Part shown: positions 44,050 through 55,530 of the stretch, one piece after another | How positions within the stretch are numbered: the stretch's first letter is position 1 | Layout of the letters: each line of letters begins with the position of its first letter | Assembly (NCBI GenBank): GCA_021292165.1 | Contig: CM037878.1 | Location: 188,541,118-188,605,117 of the forward strand | Length of the DNA stretch: 64,000 nt | Reading direction: 5' to 3' | From: Shinisaurus crocodilurus | Taxonomy: Eukaryota > Chordata > Lepidosauria > Squamata > Shinisauridae | Notes under the pieces: generated by a model | Told to the model about the DNA's origin: nothing | The model's input: only the letters and a program-made list of their open reading frames with translations | Database searches by the model: none | Made by a program: the position numbers and the translations under genes

Positions 44050-44868
44050 ACATCCCCCAGTTATCCCTTGGCTCTGGGCAGGCCTGGGACAAGGGATAGG
44101 TATTAACCCTTGCCCCCCTTAATTGGCGTGGCCTGCCCCTAGCGTTCTGCCAGCGTCTGCCGCTCAACAGTGGTATATTTTGCCCCCCAGAACTCCCTCC
44201 ATCATCTCCCTGGGAGAGGCACATGCCCCCTCACTTCCACCAATCAGGCGGGAGACCCACCCCTAAAATCAACCCCTAAAACCCCCCCAACCCTCCAAAA
44301 AGAAGGGCCTCTTAAAACCCCCAGCCCCATCTATATCCCCATCAGCAGGGGTACAGGCCCTCACCCTCGTGCCACCCCCGAAGTGGCTCCCCAAAAGGGG
44401 CAGCCCCCTTCGGTGGCGACCCTCTGGCGATGGACCCGCCCCCGCTGGGTCCAGATCTTTATGGCCCCACAGTTGCAGGTGGGGCAGGGTGGCTCCTGGC
44501 TGGGCCCGGTCCTGCAAGGGGGCAGCCAGCAGTCCCACAGGCGGTGCTGGTCACACGCAGGCAGCAAGGCTGAGCTACTTGCCTGGCTTGGCCCTCTCCA
44601 GCAGGTCCTCCAATGTTAGTCTCACTTAAATGCCATTCATTTCAATGGGTCTACTCTAAGTAGGGCTAACATTGGAAACAATATTCCATGTCTCTTAACT
44701 AATTCAGTCTGCCTCGGTAAACATGGGTATATACCCGCTGTTGGTATGGTTCACAACTGGTAACAGATGCTCAAGTTCGAGAGGATTTCTTTCATGATTC
44801 AATCAGTGAAAGTCCAACTTCATTTCAAAACACCAAATGCAAAGCAGAACAATGGGGGGGGGAGCAAG

Positions 44869-45547
44869 CAGGGATGGGGACTCGGACTCCAGGACTCGAC
44901 TCGTGAGTCGGACTGAGTCCCCCCTCTGACTCGAGTCCCACTCGAGTCCCAATATTTTTAATGGAACTTGAGACTCGACTCGGGACTCGAGACCAAGGAC
45001 TCTTCAACATCCCTAGGCTGTGCCAGAAGGAGTGGAGAGAAGTGCGATAGCTGGCGAAGATTTTATTTTTAAAAATCATTTTCCTAAAATGCAACCTTTC
45101 AGACATTTTGGGTTTGGCTGCCCCTGCCTGCCTGCTTGGGGTTCCCTGCCTCCTCTGCCTGCCTGGTCTCTTCTTAACTAGTTCCACAGTTTGAATTATC
45201 CAAGACAAACGCCTCTGCCTGCCTGCTTTGGGGTTCCCTGCCTCCTCTGCCTGCCTGGTTAGTTTGGGTTTGTCTGCCTGGTCTGTTCTTGCCAAAATCC
45301 GTTGCAGAGTTTTGAAATAAAAAGGCACACTTGTGCCTAGAATTTATTTAAGCCACACATCTGAAGTAGCCTTATTTTGTTGGGGAAAAACCCCATTGAT
45401 TTTAATAGGGACTCGTGGAGTCAGCTTTGGGAGTGACTCGTGACTCGTGAGTCACCATTTTGGACCAAGGACTCGGACTTGAGACTCGGGTCCAAAGACT
45501 CATGACTCGACTCGTGACCCGAGACCAAGGACTCTTCAACATCCCTG
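44869..45547. mobile_element. ACTCG-rich hAT-like element (679 bp) with 8-bp duplication
   Basis: It begins CAGGGATGGGGACTCGGACT and ends AAGGACTCTTCAACATCCCTG. Flanks GGAGCAAG (44861-44868) and GAAGCAAG (45548-45555) match at 7 of 8. Both ends are packed with ACTCG/GAGTC units in both orientations. An internal CAACATCCCTAGG at 45006-45018 looks like an internal copy of the right terminus. The centre has a roughly 70-bp imperfect duplication (TGCCTGCCTG...GGTTCCCTGCCTCC). Confidence 0.8.
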
Positions 45548-45559
45548 GAAGCAAGCTGC

Positions 45560-46110
45560 CAATTTCTATAAATAAAGAGAAGAGAATAAATATAGATTCA
45601 ACTCTGGATATTAGCTGAGCTCATACGGTACCATTGCAAGAATTGGCTTGATGTGAGTGCAAACTGATCCATTTTTGCTCTTAACTTTAATGAAGATTGT
45701 AGCTGGGAATCTCAAAGAATAGTCTGCTTGCTGTTGTTCTTTTCTGCCTAGCCATAGCTTTCACTTTCTCTTTTGTCTACAAAAGTTGACCGAGTCCAGA
45801 CATTTCTGGACACCTGAAAATTCTGCTTTGAATTATACAAAGCCAAAGTCGTGAGCCCATCTTAATAAACCCCTCATTATGGGAAATTTTAAACATACAA
45901 CTAGGTTTAGATCCTCCTGATAGAGGCAATCTTCCAAGTGATCTGTAAACTCAACTCTGTTTCAAGCTGATAATCCTGTAAAATGTCCAGGAGGAGATGA
46001 ATGTTACAAAACAGACTATATCTGCTTTTCTTCTCTGTCTGTTGTCCCCCCCCCCCCGATACTTTATTCATGTATATGAGAGTCCCCCCTCAAAGTAAGT
46101 GAGCTTGTTT
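45560..46110. other. Intronic sequence, nothing recognised
   Basis: AT-rich, no coding signal, one C run at 46048-46058. Confidence 0.5.
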
Positions 46111-46120
46111 TGCTTGTTTA

Positions 46121-46214
46121 ACAGAGCAGTCATATGCACATCTATTCAAAATTAAGTCTGGCTGAGTACCATGGGGCTTACTTCCAGGTAAGTGTGTATA
46201 GGATTGCAGCCTTA
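46121..46214. repeat. Foldback MITE, family A
   Basis: GCAGTCATATGCACATCTAT and GTGTATAGGATTGCAGCC flank ACCATGGGGCTTACTTCC. Confidence 0.75.
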
Positions 46215-46514
46215 GTTCATTTCCGTACTCACCCAGATACATTTTCCTGCTTGCCATTTTGTCTGCCTGCGTAGATATCTGTTGCACTGCTTCAGAAGCA
46301 CACATTCATTTTCCCAGTATCAGCTAGGACAGAGTCTGAAGCTGCCTTAGTTGGCATTAATTCTTTGAGGGCCACTTGTAATTAGGGATGGATCTGTCAG
46401 GTTCCAGTCTGTGTCAGGTTTATTTATTTAGTACATTTCTAATCCGCCCAATAACTCATGTTCTCTGGCCGGGTATTACAGAGGTTTGTATTACAGGTTC
46501 GTATTTGTTCATTT

Positions 46515-47055
46515 CTAAGGGCACAGTCCTATGGGTTGTCCCCTCATTAGATGGAAGCCTCCAATCTTGGAGGCTTCCAAGTATCCAGTGCCCTGTTGGG
46601 CTGCTGCTGGCAGGGCTGGAGGAGCGATGGAGGCAATTTCTCCTTCATTCCCCCATTTCTTTTTTCTCTAGATGGGCCTCTGAGCCATCTAAAGGAGAAG
46701 GCTGGCAGAGGTGGAGCTGGGCAGGGCCAAAGGATTCCTCGTATTCTGGCTTCCTCTCTTCTCTCCCCTCCCCTCCCAACCCACCAGACCTCTCAAAGGC
46801 AGCTTTTGTGGCCTTGGAAAGCAGGCACGCAGTTCTTTCCACAGTGGCTGCAAGAGGGCAGGGGAGGAATTGGATTCCAGATACCTCCTCTGCTCCCTCA
46901 CAGCTACCATGAATGGAAAGAATCACACTGGCTGCTTTCTGAGGTCCCCCTTCCAAGGTCATAGTAGTATCTGTCTACAGCCTTGGAGGGGGGGACTCGG
47001 AAGAATCCTATGGTCCCTGGGACACTTTCCCAGGACCATAGGATTGCTCTCCCCA
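46515..47055. repeat. Unclassified repeat with inverted ends
   Basis: AGGGCACAGTCCTATGGGTT opens and AGGACCATAGGATTGCTCTC closes. The interior resembles 2690-2960. It may be a longer relative of the foldback families; no protein is recognisable. Confidence 0.45.
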
Positions 47056-47436
47056 TGTATTTTATCCTAAAATATGCAATTTTATACACATTTTGATATG
47101 TTGTTTGAAATAAGTACAGATTCTGGACTTAATGTTCTTACAGGGGGGCCCTGTTTAATTGGAAATTGGTATTACTCTCCTTACTTCAACGATATAAGCC
47201 AATGCTGCTGCATTTGGGGGCCCTCCTGCTGGTTTGGCTGATAGGGGCCCTGCCTGGACCTCTGACTCCAAGTCCTGCCCTGATGACACCACTTGCTGAG
47301 AACTGCATTACAAATGTCAGAGAAGTGCAAAATCTAAAGGATAACTTCATTCCAATATGCACATTAGTCTGGGAGGTGCAGATGAGGTCAGTCCACTTTG
47401 AAATGTGGACCAAACAAGCTCCTCAAGCATCATAAG

Positions 47437-47860
47437 AACATAAGAGTCATGCTGAATGAGGCCAGGGTCCATCTAGTCCAGCATCCTGTTCACACAGTGG
47501 TCAACTGGCTTCCTGTAGAAGGCCTACAACAAGTAGGACATGAGTGCAGTAGCACCATCCCACTTGTGGTTTCCAGCAACTAGTATACAGAGGCATCCTG
47601 CCTCCAATACTGGAGGCATATAGCCATGAACAGGCTTATCCTCATGAATTTGTCCAATCCCCTTTTAAAGCCATCCAAATTGGTGGCCATCACCACATCT
47701 TGTGGTAGTGAATTCCATAGTTTAACTATGCGCTGTGTGAAGAAGTACTTCCTTTTATATGTTCAAAATCTCCCACCATTCAGCTTCATGGGATGAACCC
47801 AGATTCTAGTTTTATGAAAGAGGGAGAAAAATACCTCCCTCTGCATTCACGGCTGTGTTA
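47437..47860 (-). mobile_element. CR1 LINE 3' fragment
   Basis: CCATCTAGTCCAGCATCCTG, GGCATCCTGCCTCCAATACT, CCTTTTAAAGCCATCCAAAT and CATAGTTTAACTATGCGCTG are the complement of the CR1 3' region. Confidence 0.85.
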
Positions 47861-48025
47861 CTTGACTCCTTAGCTATTTCTTCTATTATAGGAGTGTGAG
47901 GCTGCTGTTCCTTTCTAGATCTAGGAAGGAGTATCTGAGTAAAAAATACTTCCAAGATTTTATATTTAAAATACTTTCTTTTTGGTCCAATGACAATTTC
48001 ACACTAAAGTGATAAATGTTTATTC

Positions 48026-48162
48026 CAGCCTTCCCCAATCTGGCACCCTTCAGATGTTTTAGACTACAACTCCCAGCATTCCTGACCATTGGCCATGCTG
48101 ACTGGGGCTGATGGGAATTGATGTCCAAAACACCTGGAGGTCATCAGGTTGGGGGAAGGCCA
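48026..48162. mobile_element. hAT-like non-autonomous element
   Basis: CAGCCTTCCCCAATCTGGCA ... CATCAGGTTGGGGGAAGGCCA. Flanks GTTTATTC and ATTTAGTC match at 6 of 8. Confidence 0.8.
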
Positions 48163-49442
48163 ATTTAGTCTGATGTTGAAGCAGTTTCTTGCGGATAGTC
48201 CAGAGTCAGGTGATGTGCATCCTACATGTCTCCCTTCCCCCAATGGGAACTCCAGCACCGACTGTAAGGGTGGATTTACAGGACGATTTCTCCAGCACTC
48301 CCTGGTATTTTACTGTTGTGATCCACAACCTCATAAAGGGATTCAATGCCCATTCAGCTGCCCTGGTGGCATGCGCCTTGCTGGTCATCTGATTTCAGAA
48401 CCGTGTGGCACGGACTGAGACCTGCTCCACACTGCCCTGATATGGACACTCCACATGTGATGGGACACATGAGCAAGCCTCAGGCAGTTCTTCCTATAGA
48501 AATCATGAAATCAATGAGACCTTCCCCATGGATGCCCAGTTTCCATACCCTGAACAGGACAGAAGGATTCACTACATGGCAAGGCCAGCATGACCAAGGG
48601 AGGCACAGACTGAAATGGCATTTCAAAAATATATGCCTGATAGAGGTGTGCACCAACTACAAGATTTGACTTGGATCCCGATTCAGTGCGTTGGAAAATG
48701 GCCTGGTTATGCTTGGACCAATTCAGAGGCTGTCTTCTTCAACTCCGGTACAGAATTCAAGTCAAGATTTGGAAATCTGAGGCTTCATACCTCCCATTGA
48801 CTTTCAAGGGAAATAAAAAATATAGCTAAAACAGATTTTTTGTCTGTTTGTCAGAAGTGGATGTAATGCACAGGCATAGTAGCCCCTTACATGGGGATTA
48901 TACGTGCCGCATTTCAGAAAAATGGGTGCATTGTTTTGTGCTACACACCTTTATATTTTGACTTTTTTAAAAAAAGAGAAGGGGATGGATTGCCAATAAC
49001 TTTGGGGGGGGGCAGAATTGGATGAAATTTGCAGGATAGGTGCTACTTCTGAGTGGATTGAGTCAGTTTCAGATTAATTGGATTGGTTCTGGCATTTTGT
49101 GCAAGAGCAGCCTTTATATTTTGAGGATAACAAAAAAAAAGGACTTCCTTATGTTCCTTGTGGGCCATTCTTCTGAAAATGGCAGACAGCATAGAGGTGG
49201 CCCTAAGTAATAAAACTACAAAGCCTCAGAGGGATAGGTTCGCGTGGAATGGGACGGGAGTCCTCAAATGCAGAGAGGAAGTGAGTGATTTGCTTTCCCT
49301 TTCCTCCCCCCATGGTTTTGGGGGGCAATTTGTATGAAAGCAGCACACACCATAGAGGTGTCTCCAGGCAAGAAACCTGCAAAGTTTCATAAGGAAAGGT
49401 GCAGGGGCTAGGGAGTTATAATGATTGAAAATCAATTTAGGG

Positions 49443-49555
49443 AGCAATCCTATGCATGTTTAGAGAGAAATAAATCCTACAACTCCAGCATGCCCCAGCT
49501 GGCCAAGCTGGCTGGGGCATGTCTGAACACACATAGAATTGCACCTGTAAGGATT
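49443..49555. repeat. Foldback MITE, family B
   Basis: GCAATCCTATGCATGTTTAG and CACACATAGAATTGCACC enclose CATGCCCCAGCTGGCC / GGCTGGGGCATG arms. Confidence 0.75.
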
Positions 49556-49559
49556 TTTT

Positions 49560-51060
49560 CCATAGTGAAACCTGCTGGTGTTGCAAGAATGGCCATCTCA
49601 CGGCCCCATCCTCGCCCTCTCCCAAAGCAGTGATTGGCGTGTCCCTGGTAAAATGTGCTCTATGATAAGAAGGTGGACCTGTCAGTCACTCTACCCCACT
49701 CCCTCCCTCATAAGGCCCCAAACTGGCTTAATGTGGGTCATCATGTTGTGGAAATTCTCTGGCCATTATGACGTATGAAAAGTGCAGAGAAGCATCCCAA
49801 GATTGATTGGATGATGATTATTTCTTTTACTGTTGCGTTTTTAATTTGTTTTTATGTTATATTTTAATTAAGTCTTTAGGCAATATCCACAGGACCCAGC
49901 ACTTGTGCAATTGGACTTTGGCACTTCTAAAAATAACCCCAGAAATGAGGAGGAACACTTGTTTCTAGATTGGGATTGTTTCTAGATGCAAGCTCCACTG
50001 ACATGCCCCATTCTGGAAATGAGCATTTCTGCTCGTTTCTGATTTTTAGAAGCACCGAGGCACCGTTGCACAGGCAGTGGGTCCTGTGAGCCCATGGGCA
50101 CAATAGGATACTGCCTATCATTTCAAATCTGTATTTTATTACTGTTAGCTGCCCTAAGCACCATTTTTGGCAGAAAGGTGGGATGCAAATAAATAAATAA
50201 AACAAATATCTGAAAACCCTACAGACAGAACCATCTATAGAAACATTACAGATTGACCAAAAAAATAAAAATATATCCAGTCTAAGAGAGAAGCCCAGAA
50301 GCCCAAGACTAAAAAGAGAAGGAAAGCATGGTTGACAGTGTCAAAAGCAGCAGAACAATCTAAAAGAATAAAGCACTTGATTCTTTTGCCAAGAGAAGCT
50401 TAGAAATTGTATTAAGTTTCAGCAGACTGAAGAAGGCCAGAATGAAACGGGTCACAACTGAGTTAGTGGTAAGAAATTGGAGACAGCAGGAGTTTAAAAA
50501 AACCAACAACAACACAACAACACTATTACAAGACTCAGCTGAAAGTGAAAGAAGAGAAATGGTAATTCAATTAAATGGAAATGGTGGATCAAAAGAGTTG
50601 GGATCTGTCCCTTCCTGGCGCTGGCAAACATCAAGAAATAATAGCATGTTCAAAAACAGAAGGAAGTACCAAGTAAACACAGAAAGGTTAATTGGCTGAA
50701 CGAAGTGAACTCTTTGGCTGTAATACGATGACTCTTGAACACTGAGGTATGGAATGGCATTTACTACACATGTTTAGGACACCATTACATGTTTCATTTT
50801 GAAACTCAGTATGACCGTACACCCAATTTCAAGAGATCTGGGAAAGATGTAAAACGCACCGCAGCTAGGTCACGGCTAAACTCAGATTTTCATCCCTTTT
50901 TTCTCTGAACAAAATAAGAAAACATTTGAAGAGCTATGGACGAGGGAACTGGAAGAGGGGGAAATGGAGAGGACAATCACAAGTGGAAAATGAACATGAT
51001 CTCAGAAGATGAAGAATAATACAGTTCTGCTTGTCGGAAGGAAAGGCACAAAAGAAAGCA
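49560..51060. other. Intronic sequence, nothing recognised
   Basis: No coding signal. The stretch 50100-50700 is A-rich with a possible old LINE-like tail near 50185-50205 (AAATAAATAAATAAAAC). Confidence 0.45.
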
Positions 51061-51087
51061 CATATAAGGACATAGGAAGCTGCCTTA

Positions 51088-51706
51088 TACAAGTCGATAG
51101 TGTGACCACACACTTACAATACTGTGTACAGTTCTGGTCACTGCACCTAAAAAAGGATATTGTAGAGTAGGAAAAAGTGCAGAAAAGGATAACTACTAAA
51201 ATGATTATGGGAGTACAGCAACTCCCCTATGAGAAAAGGTTACATCATCTGGGACATGGTGTAGAGAAAGTGGACAGGGAGACGTTTTTCTCCCTCTCTC
51301 ATAATACTAGAACCCAATGGGGCCATCCCATGAAGCTGATTGGTAGGAGTCCGGACAGATAAAAGGAAGTACTTCTTTATACAGCACATAGTTAAAACTA
51401 TGGAATTCATTTTCACAGGATGTAGTGACGGGCACCAACCTGGACGCCTTTAAAAGGGGATTGGACAAATTCATGGAAGAGAAGGCTATTAATGGCTACT
51501 AGTCCTGTTGGCTACATGCTACCTCCAGTATCAGAGGCAGTTTGCCTATGTACACCAGTTGCTGGGGAACATGGGCAGGAGGGTGCTGTTGCACTCATGT
51601 CCTGCTTGTGGGTTTCCTGTGGGCATCTGGTTGGCCACTCTGTGAACAGAATGTTGGACTGGATGGATCTTGGTCTGAGCCAGCATGGCTCTTTTTATGT
51701 TCTTAT
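51088..51706 (+). mobile_element. CR1 LINE 3' end inserted in the SINE
   Basis: TACAATACTGTGTACAGTTC, GTGCAGAAAAGGATAACTAC, CCTATGAGAAAAGGTTACAT and the ATGTTCTT end match the CR1 at 130-940. CTTATAC on both sides may be a short target duplication. Confidence 0.85.
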
Positions 51707-51848
51707 ACTGAGTCAGAACATTGGTTCATCTAGCCCAGTATTGTTGACACTGACTGGCATTGGGTCTCCAGGAGGTTCCCAGCACCTGATAACTGACAAT
51801 TTAACTGGAGATGCCAGGGATTGAACTTGGGACCTTCTGCCTATAAAG

Positions 51849-52548
51849 CAGGGGTGGGCAACCTTTCTCACCATGAGAGCGGCAATCCTTCATGGGTAAC
51901 TTTCTGAGGGTGGTGGTGCCAGTGGTTGGTGGGGCCAAAGCACATACATGCCCCATTCCTCCACACCCATCCACATTTTATATAAATCCATCCATCCACT
52001 CTCCCTGTACATTAATACTTTCTCCTGCAGTTTCCTTTGGGTTACTGGCCTGCCTTATGCCAGAATTGTTGGGAAGCGCTGAGGCTGTTCAAATCTTCCT
52101 GGCTGTGGACAGATTCAAAATGGCTGTTTTGACTTGATCCCCATTTTTACAGGTCAGAAAGTGAGTTATGCAGTTTTAAATGAAAAAGAGAGCTATTGCT
52201 GCTCCTCAAGAGTCCTTGCAGTGGACTGTTACCCCCCCCCAGTCTTTCCCAAAGACATCATGAATTTAAAATGAGTTATGCTTCTGTCCTCCCCTTTGGA
52301 CAGATTTCTCTGCTTCCACCCTCCTCCATCTCTCTCTGTCTATCCCTTTAGCCGGTTTAAACTGTTTCCCCTTCTTCCACTATCTACATGTCCCCTTTGT
52401 TTTGACTCCACTTTCCCCCCACCACTCTCTTCTTTTCCCCCCAGCTTCCCCATTGTAGAGGAGAGGGGGCATGGCCTGGGCTGGTGGGCCAGATGAGAAT
52501 GAACTGTGGGCCAAATTTGGCCTGCAGGCCAAAGGTTCCCCACATCTG
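51849..52548. mobile_element. 700-bp hAT-like non-autonomous element inserted in the SINE
   Basis: It starts CAGGGGTGGGCAACCTTT and ends AAAGGTTCCCCACATCTG. Flanks CTATAAAG (51841-51848) and CTGTAAGG (52549-52556) match at 6 of 8, and both belong to the interrupted SINE. No transposase frame remains. Confidence 0.82.
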
Positions 52549-52817
52549 CTGTAAGGCATGTGTTCTATGACTAAGCAAAGGGCCCTTTTCAAAAGCCAGT
52601 GTCTGAACCATTCTGTTGATATGGTGACTGTACTGCCTCCTGGAAGCTCTGCATGCTGGACTACCCACCCCCTTTCTTCTCCCTAAGTCTCAGGCGAAGA
52701 ACCTTGGACTATTTTTTATGTGGTTTTGTGTTTTCATCACAATCTGACTCTCCAGACACTGTGAGCCCACTATTGCTCTCCAGACTGTCACTCTAGCAAT
52801 TGCTTCCTCTTCTGCAT

Positions 52818-52859
<42 letters not shown>

Positions 52860-52889
52860 AGAGAGAGTGAGAGGGAGAGAGAGAGAGAA
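52818..52889. repeat. Microsatellite (CT)n with adjoining (GA)n
   Basis: About 18 CT units, GTGTGTGA, then GA-rich sequence. The two halves are complementary and could pair. Confidence 0.95.
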
Positions 52890-53295
52890 GGGTTTGGGTG
52901 GCACACAGAGAGAAAGCCATGTAGTCCCGCAATGCTGAAAATTACGCCCACTTTGGGCTCTACCTCTGCCCACCATTGACTGCAGCCCCCAAATTACTTT
53001 TCCCATAGACACGATCAATGGCCTTAATAGGAAAAAGATTCTTGCTCTTCAGTCCTCTCTGTGGGCTCCCTACCCCTGGCACTCACTGATTGATTATGGG
53101 GTCTTGGACTTACTCCTCTCCCATGCAGACCACAGTATTCAGGGTGGGACGGGGCTGGGAGGAGATCCATGCCAGGCTAGGGCACTCAGTAGGGACAAAG
53201 GATTGTGTTCGCTGTTGTAAGTGGTTAGATGTGTCCAGCCAAGACAGAAGAGAAAATATTCTCAGGTGCCTGAAAAAATGTTTATTACTCCCAAC

Positions 53296-53326
53296 ACGTT
53301 TCTGAAAGGACTTCCCTTCCTCAGGA
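53296..53326 (-). ncRNA. Candidate hammerhead ribozyme core, left terminal segment
   Basis: On the minus strand: CTGAGGA (53324-53318), a short hairpin AAGGGAAGTCCTT, then GAAA (53302-53299) and CGTGTTGGG. CUGANGA and GAAA match the conserved hammerhead core, and stem II can form five pairs. Activity and the cleavage site are unproven. Confidence 0.45.
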
Positions 53327-54063
53327 GGTGTCATTGAAATATCATTGCAAAACATTATTAATGGTTTAAAAGACTCCTAAAATTTGTAAAACATGTCTTA
53401 AAAGTTACAACCAATAGTATCTTAAAATGCATCCTCAATTGATATAGCCATTAAAGAAACTTAGATAAAGGCTCTAATGTGTTGCCTTTACCTACAGATA
53501 TTTTAAAACGCACCCACAAGTTAAAATAAAAAAGTTTCCCTTCCACAAGACTGCTTATACACACATCTAAGGTGAATCTAATCCAGTAGACTCCCTTGGC
53601 TGATAAAACAAGCCATTCCATTAATGTTGAACCTTTATGGCCTTATTAGCACATTCTTCTACAGGAACACTTTCTCCATGGATTTCTATCTTCTTACTCA
53701 TCCACTTATCTTTCTCCAAATGTGTTTCAAAGGGTCTTTCCAATGCTTATTCTATCTTAAAATGCTCAAAACGTATGGAGGACTCACTCTGATTTTATAG
53801 TCCTGACTCCTAAATTGGCTGCAGATGAAAGGAAGGCAATGCCATTTCATTACAGGGGAGATTTCGTGGTGTTGCATTTACCTCCTCGACTCACGAATGA
53901 ACTAGTGAGGTTCTTCGCTTTAGCGTACTTAGTTTTGATAGAAAATCCGTGGAATCTTGAATATAAGACTCCATGCCTGGAATGAAAGGTTTCAGGAAAA
54001 AGTCCACATATTGAGATGCAGGTTCCTATCAAAGCTAAATACGCTGAAACAGGATTTACTGTG

Positions 54064-54192
54064 TTAGGGTGCAATCCTATGCAAGTTTAGACAGGAAAAA
54101 AGGCATATTATTCCCAGCGATGCTGGCTGGGGTATGTTGGGAGTTGTAGGCCGTTTTTTCTGTCTAAACTTGCATAGGATTGCTCCTTTAAT
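54064..54192. repeat. Foldback MITE, family B, complete; nested in Penelope-like remnant
   Basis: GGGTGCAATCCTATGCAAGT and ACTTGCATAGGATTGCTCC are the ends. The whole element is palindromic through TTTAGACAGGAAAAAAGGC / GCCGTTTTTTCTGTCTAAA. Confidence 0.92.
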
Positions 54193-55205
54193 AACTTTAG
54201 ATGTGAAGTCCCATTCTGAGGGTCCAGGCAATGAGTATCATAGAACAGACCCTGGAAGAATGATCTCTAAAAGTACCCCCCCCCCATTACATAGTGTCTT
54301 TACCACAAGTATCATTGCGTAAAAATTATTCCATGTTTCATAACTGTTTTTTTCTGGCAAAAGAAGGGGGTGGCAATGGGATGTGCTATGGCCCTGGAGG
54401 TGGCAAATCTATATATGAATGATTTTGAGAATAAATAGGTGTTTAACGTGGCAAATTCCTGGACATCAGACATCATAACATGGTGATGATATTTTTTATT
54501 GTTGGAGAGGTTCATATGATTCATTTCAAGTTTTTTTCCCCACTTGGCTCCATGCCTGTGATGCAAACATAGAATTTGAGATATGCTGCAGATAATAGGA
54601 ACATAACTTTTCTAGACATCATGGTATAGAAAAGCCAGAATAGGTTACACACATCAGTGTACGGACGACTGATAAAAACTCTTATTCGGCATATGATTTC
54701 ACCCCTGACATGTAAAACACCATCTGCCATGTGGGCAATTTCTAAGAACACGAAGGAATTGTTCCTCTATTTATTCCTATAGACAGGAGGCAGATGTATT
54801 ACGGGATCAATTCTGCAACAGAGGGTATCCTTATGCTGTGACAAAGTTGGCCAAAAAATGAGTCTCCTGCCAAAATAGGTCAGATCTAATGCAGGTTCAA
54901 GGGCCAAGGCACAAAAAGAAATTGTGCTATAGCCTCACATATGATGGTGTTGCTAACAGTTTCTAGAGAAGTATTTACAAACATTGGTATTTAGTAGAGG
55001 ACTCTTTGGGCTCAGACAATAGACCTTGTATCACTTTCAAAAGAACCAAAAATGTAGAGGACTGGTTGGTACATAGCAAGACTAATTACCGTATAGACTG
55101 AGGACAGCTCAGCCCATCCTTTGAGGGCATCACCCATGTGGACACTGTGTCTATTGTAAATATACAAAAAAATAACATATTGTATTGTATTTCATGAATA
55201 CAATA

Positions 55206-55459
55206 CAGGCAGCCCCCAGGTTACGAACGAGTTCCGTTCATAAGAATGTCTTTAAGTCGAATTTGTATGTAAGTCAGAACAGCATAGTGTTCTATACGTT
55301 AAAATCGGCATGTACGCAAATTGCGTAAATTACGCAAATTGTGTAGTAGGCCACACTATGTACTCTACGTAAGTGACGTAGTGCTGGGGGACCAAGAGAA
55401 GTCCATTCTTAAGTATGGGTTGTCTGTAAATCAGACGTTCTTAACCCGGGGACTGCCTG
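55206..55459. mobile_element. Second Tc1/mariner-like MITE family, nested in Penelope-like remnant
   Basis: CAGGCAGCCCCCAGGTTACG and TTAACCCGGGGACTGCCTG are inverted ends flanked by TA (55204-55205 and 55460-55461). The centre contains ACGTTAAAATCGG, GTACGCAAATTGCGTAAATT and CTACGTAAGTGACGTAGTGC, reminiscent of the hairpin at 6241-6385. Confidence 0.85.
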
Positions 55460-55490
55460 TAGATAATAGAATTTATAACATTCAACATTT

Positions 55491-55530
55491 TCCACTGAAG
55501 AAGGAAAGTCCTTTCTGAAATGTGTTGGGC
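55491..55530 (+). ncRNA. Candidate hammerhead ribozyme core, right terminal segment
   Basis: CTGAAGA (55495-55501), AGGAAAGTCCTTTCT, GAAA (55517-55520), TGTGTTGGGC. It matches the left copy at 53296-53326 in inverted orientation and keeps CUGANGA and GAAA. Confidence 0.45.

Larger units (their letters stand above)
40232..44620 (-). mobile_element. L2/CR1-group non-LTR retrotransposon, nearly complete but broken
   Basis: Read right to left, the element has a GC-rich 5' region (about 44620-44050), an AP-type endonuclease (44049-43285, frameshifted near 43700), an interruption (42541-43284), the reverse transcriptase frame (42540-40780), a second shift, the C-terminal domain (40729-40388), a short 3' UTR and an (AAT)n tail. 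Removing the interruption leaves about 3.6 kb. The family also left the fragments at 4343, 5640, 6510, 34160 and 61516. The long surviving RT frame makes this the youngest copy of the family in the window. Assignment to the L2/CR1 group rests on the RT and the endonuclease; the exact clade would need a phylogeny. Confidence 0.88.
51067..52584 (-). mobile_element. tRNA-derived SINE split by two later insertions
   Basis: SINE pieces are 51067-51086 (ATAGGAAGCTGCCTTATAC), 51707-51848 (ATACTGAGTCAGAACATTGG ... TTGAACTTGGGACCTTCTGC) and 52549-52584 (GCATGTGTTCTATGACTAAG). A CR1 lies between the first two and an hAT-like element between the last two. The three pieces join in the order seen in the uninterrupted copy at 7078-7266. 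Confidence 0.85.

Noticed and set aside
44825..45328. 167-codon minus-strand open frame
   Set aside because: It lies across the boundary of the ACTCG-rich element and reads its duplicated TGCCTGCCTG segments, so it is not a conserved protein.
46388..46964. Overlapping open frames of 174 and 137 codons
   Set aside because: Both are within an unclassified repeat and no domain is visible.
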